A stretch of 64,000 bases of DNA, from assembly GCA_021811615.1 (NCBI GenBank), contig JAJZNW010000089.1:46441-110440 (forward strand). The letters run 5' to 3'. The DNA comes from Bacteroidota bacterium (lineage in GTDB: Bacteria; Bacteroidota; Ignavibacteria; Kryptoniales; JAKASW01). Positions 20,428-28,189 of the stretch are shown here, in pieces. A program made the translations under genes and the position numbers. The stretch's first letter is position 1, and every line of letters starts with the position of its first letter. The notes below the pieces were generated by a model. That model did not search any database and was not told where the DNA came from. It was given only the letters and a program-made list of their open reading frames with translations.

Positions 20428-22059
20428 TTAATTGGCAGTCGGCTTGAAGTCTTCGGTGACTTCGCGCTTCTCTGAATTCGAGAAGACCTTGAACGAGCTC
20501 ACGGGGATAGCAGGATTAGCCTCCAGCTTGATAACCACCTTGTTCTTCCACATCAGGCTGAGGAGGTGGCTCGGCCTTCCCTCCTTGAGATAATATGCAA
20601 TGTAAGGATGGACGGTAAGCTTGAAGAACCTTCCGCCGTGTCCCTCGTTGTGTATTCTCCCGAACCATCCCGATATATCGGTGAGTACCGTGGCCCTGCT
20701 CTGTATTATTCCGGTTCCCGCGCAGACGGGGCAGGTTTCGCTGAACGACTGCATGATGCTCTGTCGTATGCGCTGCCGGGTGATCTGAACGAGGCCGAAT
20801 TCAGTCATCGGCAGAACCGTAGATTTTGCCCTGTCCCGCCTGAATTCTCTCCTGAGCTCCTCGTAAACCTTCCTCTTGTTCCTCTCGTCGTCGAGATCTA
20901 TGAAGTCGATTACGATGATTCCGCCGATGTCCCTGAGCCGGAGCTGTCTGACGATCTCGCGCGATGCCTCGATGTTAGTCCGGAGTGAATTTTGCTCCTG
21001 CTCTTTGCTCGCCGCATAACGGCCGCTGTTCACGTCTATTACGGTCATCGCTTCGGTGGGATCGATGACGAGATATCCGCCCGTCTTCAATGCGACTCTG
21101 CGTCCCAATGACTCCTGCATATCCTTGGCCACGCCGAATACGTCGAAGATAGGCTGTTTCCCGCGGTAGAATTCGATCTTGTCCAGTAGATTAGGTGAAA
21201 ACCATTTTACATACGTGGTGATCTCTTTATAGAGCCTTCTCGAATCGACGACGACGCGCTGTACCTCGTTGTTGAACAGGTCGCGGATAACGCTCGACAC
21301 GGTGGAAAGGTCTTTGTAGAGAAGTATCGGCGGCTGCTCGGTCTTCAAACTCTTTTCGATCTCGCGCCACGTCTTGATCAGCTGTTCGAGATCGTTTTTT
21401 AGAAGCTCTTCTTCCTTTCCTTCAGCGACCGTCCTGATAATCACGCCGAATCCTTCGGGAAGCAGGCTCCGGATGATTCTTCTAAGTCTCTTCTTCTCGC
21501 GGAAGTTGTAAAGCTTTTTCGATACACCCACCCTGCCGTCGAAGGGAAGAAGAACGAGATATCTCCCGGGGAGGGAGACTTTGCTTGTTACTCGGACACC
21601 CTTCTTGCCGACAGGTTCCTTGGTGACCTGGACAATGATGCTTTGTCCCCTGTCGAGATTGACGTCTTTCTGCGGGGGTCTGGGGAAGCCTCGTCCTCTT
21701 GGTTGGAATCGCTGCCCCTGGTGCTGCTGTGTCCCGTGCTCGGCGGGTGCCGTTACGGTTTCATCGTCGTCGTCATCGTCCTCATCCAGGTCAGACTCAT
21801 CTTCGCCGATGAGCGACGAGTACTCGTCGATGTTCGGATCTACATCCGAGAAATGGAGGAATGCGTCCTGTTTATGTCCGATGTCGATGAAAGCGGCGCG
21901 GATGCCCGGCATGACCCTGGCGATTCTACCGAGGTAGATGTCGCCGACCATTCTTTCTTTTCCCGGAGTGTCGACAAAGATCTCCGCGAGTCTGCCGTCC
22001 TCGGTAATCGCGATACGAATCTGATCGGCAGTCTCATTGATTACGATCTCCTTTTTCAT
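20428..22059 (-). CDS. Ribonuclease G/E family endoribonuclease
   Basis: GDIYLGRIARVMPGIRAAFIDIGHKQDAFLHFSDV, AMTVIDVNSGRY, GGIIVIDFIDLDD, CPVCAGTG; start at MKKEIVINE. Confidence 0.95.
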   Translation of the reverse strand: MKKEIVINETADQIRIAITEDGRLAEIFVDTPGKERMVGDIYLGRIARVMPGIRAAFIDIGHKQDAFLHFSDVDPNIDEYSSLIGEDESDLDEDDDDDDETVTAPAEHGTQQHQGQRFQPRGRGFPRPPQKDVNLDRGQSIIVQVTKEPVGKKGVRVTSKVSLPGRYLVLLPFDGRVGVSKKLYNFREKKRLRRIIRSLLPEGFGVIIRTVAEGKEEELLKNDLEQLIKTWREIEKSLKTEQPPILLYKDLSTVSSVIRDLFNNEVQRVVVDSRRLYKEITTYVKWFSPNLLDKIEFYRGKQPIFDVFGVAKDMQESLGRRVALKTGGYLVIDPTEAMTVIDVNSGRYAASKEQEQNSLRTNIEASREIVRQLRLRDIGGIIVIDFIDLDDERNKRKVYEELRREFRRDRAKSTVLPMTEFGLVQITRQRIRQSIMQSFSETCPVCAGTGIIQSRATVLTDISGWFGRIHNEGHGGRFFKLTVHPYIAYYLKEGRPSHLLSLMWKNKVVIKLEANPAIPVSSFKVFSNSEKREVTEDFKPTAN

Positions 22060-22649
22060 ATATACCTGCTCTGTTGTTTTGCAGCGGAGACCTGCTTCGA
22101 CCGTCAACCAGATCCAGAAAATGATTCATTGAGATTCGACTCCTCGACGATGATTCAGTGTGCATACTGTAAATCGATACCGCGCCGGTTTTGGGCACGA
22201 ACGCCAATTGTATACCACATCCCGGAGATCTTCCGGGAATTGCAGAACCCGGGATCGTCTTATGAGATCCCGTCAAGACGAGAAGCGTATTCAAATTCTT
22301 GCCGCACGTACCGGCGGCCACTCTCCCCGGATCATTGAAAACACTCTCATGAACACACTGGAGATAGTCTGAAACGACTCCGCAAATTGTGTTTAAAATG
22401 GAATTGAAAAGCGAAAGGATATATCCTTCCCCAAATACTAAAACCGAAAGAAACTTCAGCGACAGCGATTCGAGGCGACGCAAGGATGCATTGCCCGACC
22501 TTAGTTTACCCGATTTCCGGCCGATGATGCTGTCTCGTTGTAACACCTAAATACCAATAATTGAACTTCACATTTTGAAAGAGAGGCCCGGCCCCGGATT
22601 CCTCCTCCGGTTCCCCCGGGCACATTGTACCATGTTACAAAAAATAAGA

Positions 22650-22749
22650 GAGGTCAAGCTTGCTGTGTCACACAGTCAGTACGCTTACCGTTGCTTCCTT
22701 CCGGACCTGGCGGGGTTCGGCAACCTTCCGTTGCACAGAACTTGACCTC
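22650..22749 (-). ncRNA. ffs: Bacterial signal recognition particle RNA (small/4.5S type)
   Basis: minus strand GAGGTCAAG...GAACCCCGCCAGGTCCGGAAGGAAGCAACGGTAAG...CTTGACCTC: conserved GGAAGGAAGCAA core and complementary ends. Confidence 0.95.
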
Positions 22750-22762
22750 AAAGAACTTGAAC

Positions 22763-22842
22763 ATTTCGGATTGCGAACCGCGGATTTCGAATTTACCTCG
22801 ACGACGTTTCAAATCCGACATTCGACATTCGCAATCCGAAAT
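22763..22842. repeat. Inverted repeat between SRP RNA and tRNA-Ala
   Basis: ATTTCGGATTGCGAA (22763-22777) and its exact reverse complement TTCGCAATCCGAAAT (22828-22842), with related GGATTTCGAATTT/AAATCC segments between. Confidence 0.8.
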
Positions 22843-22851
22843 CTGAACTAG

Positions 22852-22925
22852 TGGAGCAGAGGGGAGTCGAACCCCCGACCTCCAGAGTGCGATTCTGGCG
22901 CTCTCCCAAACTGAGCTACTGCCCC
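22852..22925 (-). tRNA. tRNA-Ala (anticodon CGC), CCA not encoded
   Basis: GGGGCAGTAGCTCAGTTTGGGAGAGCGCCAGAATCGCACTCTGGAGGTCGGGGGTTCGACTCCCCTCTGCTCCA folds as a cloverleaf; G3-U70 alanine identity pair present. Confidence 0.93.
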
Positions 22926-23073
22926 GCTTTCTACTTCTGTTCCCGGCCAAGACCTTGGAAACTACCGGAAATCAGAGGTTTCTGGCGTTTTGCACATATA
23001 ATTTAACATGGAGCGTATAGGAGTGCAAATAATGTTTCTAACCTTGCCAAGGTTGCCAACATTGATAGGGTTG

Positions 23074-23583
23074 GGTTCTATAATAATTGCATGCCTTCGG
23101 CATTACGCTCCGGGCGGCTCAAAGAAGATACATGGGCGGAAGTCCGAAGGACTGACATTATTGTAGAATACCAAAACATACAGGCAACAGAACCCCGATA
23201 GGGGTGACATTTTGCAAAGCTGCTCTTACGATGAAAACATGAATCGATGGAAATGAAGGTTCTATGATAATTGCATGCCTTCGGCATTACGCTCCAGGCG
23301 GCTCAAAGAAGATACATGGGCAGAAGTCCGAAGGACTGACATTATTGTAGAATACCAAAACATACAGGCAACCGAACCCCGATAGGGGTGACATTTTGCA
23401 AAGCTGCTCTTACGATGAAAACATGAATCGATGGAAATGAAGGTTCTATAATAATTGCATGCCTTCGGCATTACGCTCCGGGCGGCTCAAAGAAGATACA
23501 TGGGCAGAAGTCCGAAGGACTGACATTATTGTAGAATACCAAAAGATACAGGCAACAGAACCCCGATAGGGGTGACATTTTGC
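23074..23583. repeat. Direct-repeat array, about 2.8 copies of a 184-bp unit
   Basis: copies begin at 23074, 23258 and 23442 (GGTTCTATrATAATTGCATGCCTTCGGCATTACGCTCC...), near identical; third copy truncated after GACATTTTGC. Confidence 0.95.
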
Positions 23584-23944
23584 GAGGCATGCTGCTTTGT
23601 GATGGCAATGATGGATCTTTTTGGCAGCTTCCGTCGAGAGAAATCATTCGAGCATTTGCTTTCGCTTGAACTGCACGCTATATTCCTGCGACACACACCT
23701 TAAGAGATTCCCCCGTACGATAGCTTCTGCCCGTACCATAAGCACGCTTCGCCAATGGCCGCCTGCATAATACCAATGGGCGGAATTGAATATGGACATG
23801 CAGCATACCGAGATAAACGGTCGTGAGAATGTCGCCCGATTAGTGCACAAGAATCTGGCTGCGAGCGATATAGAGATCAAAGAAGCGCAGACAATCGACG
23901 AAATCATTTACGATCGTGATGTACAATCGATCAAAAGCCCCTTC

Positions 23945-24133
23945 GCATCGAGGAGGAGAGAGTATGCAGCGCGGAGGAAGAACCGTGCAACCGGGAGGAG
24001 CAGTCTGTGATCAAGGAGGACCGATTATGCATCAAGGAGGAGAAGGTTTCAATCGCCGGGGGGACATTTTGCGGCTCGGAGGAGCGATTTTCAATCGAGG
24101 AGGGGACGCTTTTAATCAAGGAGGAGACAATGT
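23945..24133. repeat. 21-bp imperfect tandem repeat, about 9 units, each with GGAGGA-like core
   Basis: GCATCGAGGAGGAGAGAGTAT / GCAGCGCGGAGGAAGAACCGT / GCAACCGGGAGGAGCAGTCTG / TGATCAAGGAGGACCGATTAT / GCATCAAGGAGGAGAAGGTTT / CAATCGCCGGGGGGACATTTT / GCGGCTCGGAGGAGCGATTTT / CAATCGAGGAGGGGACGCTTT / TAATCAAGGAGGAGACAATGT. Confidence 0.9.
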
Positions 24134-24146
24134 AGATCGATTTTGA
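23964..24146 (+). CDS. Putative 60-aa heptad-repeat peptide (consensus [NQ][RQ]GG[DE]x[hydrophobic])
   Basis: ATG 23964 preceded by GGAGGAGAGAGT; translation MQRGGRTVQPGGAVCDQGGPIMHQGGEGFNRRGDILRLGGAIFNRGGDAFNQGGDNVDRF. Confidence 0.4.
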   Translation: MQRGGRTVQPGGAVCDQGGPIMHQGGEGFNRRGDILRLGGAIFNRGGDAFNQGGDNVDRF

Positions 24147-24293
24147 GATAACTTGCGGTGCCAATTCGGGTGATGTACGCAGGGGGCGCCTATTTGGTGT
24201 TTTTGAGCGGAAAAATTCATGAGGCCGAACGATAGCAGTTCAAGCGACCTCGATTTGAACAACCGATGAAAAAACAACTGATTGGAGGAAGAA

Positions 24294-25025
24294 ATGGCGA
24301 GAAAACCGCATAACTCGGAACTGATCCGGATCGAGAGACACGAGTTTACGCTAAAGAACTCGATCAACAATCAGGAGATCCTTTCGCTCGTAGGTGCAAA
24401 AGGATACTCACAGGAAAAACTCCACGAAGGGCTGGGGCTCGTCGACGAGGCAAGGGAAAAAGTCGGAGCGAAGCCCGCCGCACTGGGAAGTCAGAAGGAT
24501 GCGACTTCGGCGACAATTAGAGCCGGGAAGTTGGCCATGGAATCATACCAGGACCTGGCAAATATCGCCAAAGCGAACTTCAGGGATAAGCCGCAGAAGC
24601 TCGCCATGCTCGGGCTCGACAAGCCGATGCCGAGAAACACGGAGGAACTCGCCGAGCGTGGCCTGGCATTGGTCGGCAATATTGCGAAGGACGATGAGAT
24701 AAAGACTGCCATGGCCGACCACGGCTACCCTGCCGAAGCACTGATGGCAGAACGCGCGAAGTTCGAGGAGTGCAAGAGACTGGAGGCCGAACAGAAGTCC
24801 GCGAAAGGACAGAAAGAGGTGACCACCGACGAATCGCAGGCTGCGATGGAGGCGCTCGACGACTGGATGATGGAATACAAGCGGATAGCGAAGGTCGCGT
24901 TGAGGAAGAGAAAGAACCTGATGGAGAAGATAGGCATAAAAGTAAGAACGACGAAGACGGTGGCACAGCGTGCAGCACCAAAGAAAGCCGCGGCAACAAA
25001 GGCGGCGAAGAAAGCGGCGAAATAA
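24294..25025 (+). CDS. Hypothetical helical protein with Lys/Ala-rich histone-H1-like C-terminal tail
   Basis: ATTGGAGGAAGAAATGGCG ribosome site; MARKPHNSELIRIERHEFTLKNSI...VRTTKTVAQRAAPKKAAATKAAKKAAK. Confidence 0.8.
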   Translation: MARKPHNSELIRIERHEFTLKNSINNQEILSLVGAKGYSQEKLHEGLGLVDEAREKVGAKPAALGSQKDATSATIRAGKLAMESYQDLANIAKANFRDKPQKLAMLGLDKPMPRNTEELAERGLALVGNIAKDDEIKTAMADHGYPAEALMAERAKFEECKRLEAEQKSAKGQKEVTTDESQAAMEALDDWMMEYKRIAKVALRKRKNLMEKIGIKVRTTKTVAQRAAPKKAAATKAAKKAAK

Positions 25026-25037
25026 TAATTAACCCTT

Positions 25038-25130
25038 AACCCTTGAAACGTTTCTTTCAGTAACTTCCGGAATAAGACTTACAAGAACGTTTCAAGGGTT
25101 TCCTTCAATTACAAGAACGTTTCAAGGGTT
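25038..25130. repeat. REP-like inverted/direct repeats 3' of RAYT-1
   Basis: AACCCTTGAAACGTT (25038-25052) with two exact reverse-complement copies AACGTTTCAAGGGTT (25086-25100, 25116-25130); TTACAAGAACGTTTCAAGGGTTTC directly repeated with 30-bp spacing. Confidence 0.9.
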
Positions 25131-25763
25131 TCATATTTCTTCGTCGATCGGTTCGAAGGTTTTCAGATGCCGGTGGAACTCTCTGAATCGATCCGAACCA
25201 CCGAATAGTTCCAACGTCTCGCTGCTTGCGAACATGGGCTTCTTCCCGGAAGAAAGCGCATTGTACGAAGAATACTCCCAATCATCCATCGAATCTACAA
25301 ATCCATGATGAACCGGGTTATTATGGACATAAACTATCAGGTTCAGCAGGTATTCGTTTGATGTAACCTTCTTCCTTTTGAAGTTGCTGATAAACAATCC
25401 GCCGCGTCTGTGATAGACCTTGTTGAAAGCCTGGGCGTAGGAATTGAAGAGGTTCGAGAATTGCTGGCTGTTAAGACGGCATAACCTTTCGAACGACAGG
25501 AACCCCCGAAAAGATTGAAGTCTTTTCCTCTTCGAATAAAAGGCCCACAGTTCCGCCTCCGGTTTCATTCGGATGACAAAATGAAAATGGTTCGGCATCA
25601 GGCAATAAGCTAAAGTATTTGCGATGTCCGAAATGTGCGCCGCGTACAATCGCAGGAAGAAATGGTAATTCTTATCTTCACGAAAGATGTTGTCGCTTCC
25701 GTTAGCATGGTTGAAGACATGGTAAAATTCTTCCGGCTCCAGAGGCAGCTGCGGATTCGCCAT
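25131..25763 (-). CDS. REP-associated tyrosine transposase (RAYT, Y1/IS200-like superfamily)
   Basis: FYHVFNHANGSDNIFRE, CLMPNHFHFVIR (HUH motif), FNSYAQAFNKVYHRRGGLFISNFKRKKV (catalytic Tyr helix), YVHNNPVHHGF. Confidence 0.9.
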   Translation of the reverse strand: MANPQLPLEPEEFYHVFNHANGSDNIFREDKNYHFFLRLYAAHISDIANTLAYCLMPNHFHFVIRMKPEAELWAFYSKRKRLQSFRGFLSFERLCRLNSQQFSNLFNSYAQAFNKVYHRRGGLFISNFKRKKVTSNEYLLNLIVYVHNNPVHHGFVDSMDDWEYSSYNALSSGKKPMFASSETLELFGGSDRFREFHRHLKTFEPIDEEI

Positions 25764-25792
25764 CTTCGTACACCCCCCTTTCCAACCTGCTT

Positions 25793-25834
25793 AACCCTTG
25801 AACCGTTTCCTTATACAGGAACGTTTCAAGAGTT
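25793..25834. repeat. REP-like imperfect inverted repeat 5' of RAYT-1
   Basis: AACCCTTGAACCGTT...AACGTTTCAAGAGTT; two mismatches relative to the 3' copies. Confidence 0.85.
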
Positions 25835-25841
25835 TACCTAC

Positions 25842-26837
25842 TTACTCGCCGAGCCGCTTCCCCGGCGCCAGATAGTTCTTCACATAATCCGACACCGCGT
25901 CCTCGATAGACATCATCGGCCTGGTATATCCCGCTTTCCGGAGCTTCGAAACATCGGCACAGGTGTAATACTGGTATTTGTCGCGTATCGTCTCGGGCAT
26001 CTCCACGTACTCGATGTTCTTCGCTTTCCCCATCGCGGCAAAGATCGCGGCTGCAAGCCTGTTCCACGTATTCGGAGTGCCGCTGCCGATGTTGAAGAGC
26101 CCCGCAGCCGATCTATTCTCAAGGAAGAAGAGCGTCATCTCGACTGCGTCCTTAACGTAAACGAAATCGCGGACCTGCTCTCCGTCCTTGTACTCGTCCT
26201 TGTACGACTTGAAGAGCTTAATCTTCCCCGTCTCGCCGATCTGTTCGAAAGCTTTCATCACTACAGAACGCATGTCGCCTTTGTGATTCTCGTTCGGGCC
26301 GTAGACGTTGAAATATTTCAGGCCGACTATCCTGTCGAGGAGTCCACGCCGCAGTGCCCACTGATCGAAAAGCTGCTTGGAGTAACCGTACATATTGAGA
26401 GGCCTTAGGGAGTCGATCGTGCTCTCGTTGTCCGAGAAGCCTTTGCTGCCGTCGCCGTAAGTAGCAGCGCTCGACGCATAGATGAAACGCGATCCTTCGC
26501 CGATGGCGGCAACGGCAAGCTGTCTCGTATATTCGAAGTTGTTTCGTATCAGGTAGCTCGCGTCGCGTTCCGTCGTCGCGGAGCAGGCTCCCATGTGGAT
26601 GATCGCTTCTATCGGCTCATTGTCCGATCTCAGCCTCGCCGCGAGCCTCTGGTTTACGACCAGGCTCAGGAACTCGTCCTTTTCCATGTAATCGTGATAG
26701 CGGAGTGATACGAGGTTCTTCCACTTTTCGTCGGTCCCGAGGCTGTCGACGATGAGTATGTTGTCTCTTCCAAGTTGGTTCAGGCGCCAGACAATCGCGC
26801 TGCCTATGAAGCCTGCACCGCCGGTTATAATAATCAT
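25842..26837 (-). CDS. hldD: ADP-glyceromanno-heptose 6-epimerase
   Basis: MIIITGGAGFIGSAIVWRLNQLG, YASSAATYGDG, MYGYSKQLFDQW, KYFNVYGPNENHKGDMRSVV. Confidence 0.93.
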   Translation of the reverse strand: MIIITGGAGFIGSAIVWRLNQLGRDNILIVDSLGTDEKWKNLVSLRYHDYMEKDEFLSLVVNQRLAARLRSDNEPIEAIIHMGACSATTERDASYLIRNNFEYTRQLAVAAIGEGSRFIYASSAATYGDGSKGFSDNESTIDSLRPLNMYGYSKQLFDQWALRRGLLDRIVGLKYFNVYGPNENHKGDMRSVVMKAFEQIGETGKIKLFKSYKDEYKDGEQVRDFVYVKDAVEMTLFFLENRSAAGLFNIGSGTPNTWNRLAAAIFAAMGKAKNIEYVEMPETIRDKYQYYTCADVSKLRKAGYTRPMMSIEDAVSDYVKNYLAPGKRLGE

Positions 26838-26963
26838 AAATGTCCTTTTTCAATTTCAGCTTGCTTAAGAATACCTAAAAGCCGCATAGCGCATGGAGCA
26901 AAGCGCGAACCGCGTCAGACCCGATACTGATCCCTGAAGGTTACTCCAATGTCTCTATTGCGC

Positions 26964-27019
26964 TATGCGCTGTGCTCTTTGCCCTATGCTCTCTGCACTA
27001 TGCTCTATGCGCTCTGCGT
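26964..27019. repeat. 7-bp tandem repeat, 8 degenerate units (consensus TATGCKC)
   Basis: TATGCGC TGTGCTC TTTGCCC TATGCTC TCTGCAC TATGCTC TATGCGC TCTGCGT; three inverted units GCATAGC GCATGGA GCAAAGC at 26884-26904. Confidence 0.85.
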
Positions 27020-27020
27020 T

Positions 27021-28118
27021 TCACGCGCACTTGACAAAATACTTACCCGGGAGCTGTTTAACAACGCCCTTCAGCTCCAGGCTGAGCAGCTGCACAAGCA
27101 GATCGGGGATAGGCATGCGGCACTTTTCAGCGAGAGCATCTATATGTTCCGCATCTTCGGATAGCGCGTCGAAGATTTTCTCTTCGAAGATAGTGAGCTG
27201 GACCTTCGGCTGTGAAACCGGCTGGTCTTTCAGCAGCGGGCGAAGCTTGTAGCGCAGCTCTTCGAGGACATCTCCGGTGCTCTCGACCAGCTTGGCACGC
27301 CCCTCTTTAATGAGTTTGCTCGTGCCCCTGCTCTTCTTTTCGAATATCGATCCTGGTACGGCAAACACTTCCCTGTTCTGGTCGAGAGCGGTTCCCGCCG
27401 TTATCATCGCACCTCCGTCGCGGTCGGTTTCGACGAGTATCGTACCGAGTGATATGCCGCTTATGATCCTGTTTCGGCGCGGGAAGTTCATCGCATCGGG
27501 TTTCGAGCCCATATAATATTCCGAGACTACCGCGCCGCCGACCAGTATCTGGTCGATCAGCTTTCTATTCTCACTCGGATAGACGACGTCGACTCCGCTG
27601 CCGAGAACTGCGATGGTCCTTCCGCCGGACCTGACGGTGACGGAGTGGGCAACCGTATCGACACCGCGCGCGAGTCCCGATACGACGATGACTCCCTGGT
27701 CTGCCAGCTCAGCGGCGAACTTCTCAGTCACACGCTTACCGTAGGTCGTAGGGTTGCGTGTCCCTACGATTGCAATCGAATATTTGTCTTCCTCTTTCAG
27801 GCTCCCGCGCACGAAAAGCATCACCGGTGGATCGTAGATCTTCTTCAGGTTTTCAGGATATTCCTTGTCCCAGAAAGTTACGATCCTGGCTTCGGACTTA
27901 TTGAGCCTGGAAAGCTGTACCTGGATTTCCTTATTGAAGTTCCTGTTCGATAATATCTTTTTGGCGAGGCCGCGATCTATTCCTTCGACGGCTGTAAGCT
28001 CTTTCTCACTCGCCTCAAGGACAGATTCAGCGTCCCCAAAATATGTGACGAGAGCCCGCAGCCTTGCGGGCCCAATCCCGGGAACCATTGAAAGACTCAA
28101 GAGCGTGCGAACATCCAT
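27021..28118 (-). CDS. dprA: DNA-processing protein DprA
   Basis: IAIVGTRNPTTYGKRVTEKFAAELADQGVIVVSGLARGVDTVAH, AVLGSGVDVVYPSENRKL, FPRRNRIISG. Confidence 0.95.
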   Translation of the reverse strand: MDVRTLLSLSMVPGIGPARLRALVTYFGDAESVLEASEKELTAVEGIDRGLAKKILSNRNFNKEIQVQLSRLNKSEARIVTFWDKEYPENLKKIYDPPVMLFVRGSLKEEDKYSIAIVGTRNPTTYGKRVTEKFAAELADQGVIVVSGLARGVDTVAHSVTVRSGGRTIAVLGSGVDVVYPSENRKLIDQILVGGAVVSEYYMGSKPDAMNFPRRNRIISGISLGTILVETDRDGGAMITAGTALDQNREVFAVPGSIFEKKSRGTSKLIKEGRAKLVESTGDVLEELRYKLRPLLKDQPVSQPKVQLTIFEEKIFDALSEDAEHIDALAEKCRMPIPDLLVQLLSLELKGVVKQLPGKYFVKCA

Positions 28119-28189
28119 ACCGGCTAAGCGCCCTTCGCCCTGTTATCGAAAGGTCCGGCCTGCTTCCATGGGATGCCGCGTTGCATGAT

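Noticed and set aside
22034-22546. 170-aa ORF between RNase G and SRP RNA
   Set aside because: Overlaps the RNase G 5' end; low-quality composition and no recognisable domain
23078-23471. 69-aa minus-strand ORFs repeated in the 184-bp array
   Set aside because: Identical ORFs arise simply because the unit is open in one frame; no ribosome site and hairpins run through them
23074-23583. CRISPR array
   Set aside because: Period of 184 bp with no alternation of short conserved repeats and unique spacers, and no cas genes in the window
23644-23907. 87-aa minus-strand ORF after the repeat array
   Set aside because: No start-site support or recognisable family; could be a remnant but not supportable
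22852-25834. Integrative element inserted at tRNA-Ala
   Set aside because: No integrase and no repeat of the tRNA 3' end seen at the far side of the accessory stretch
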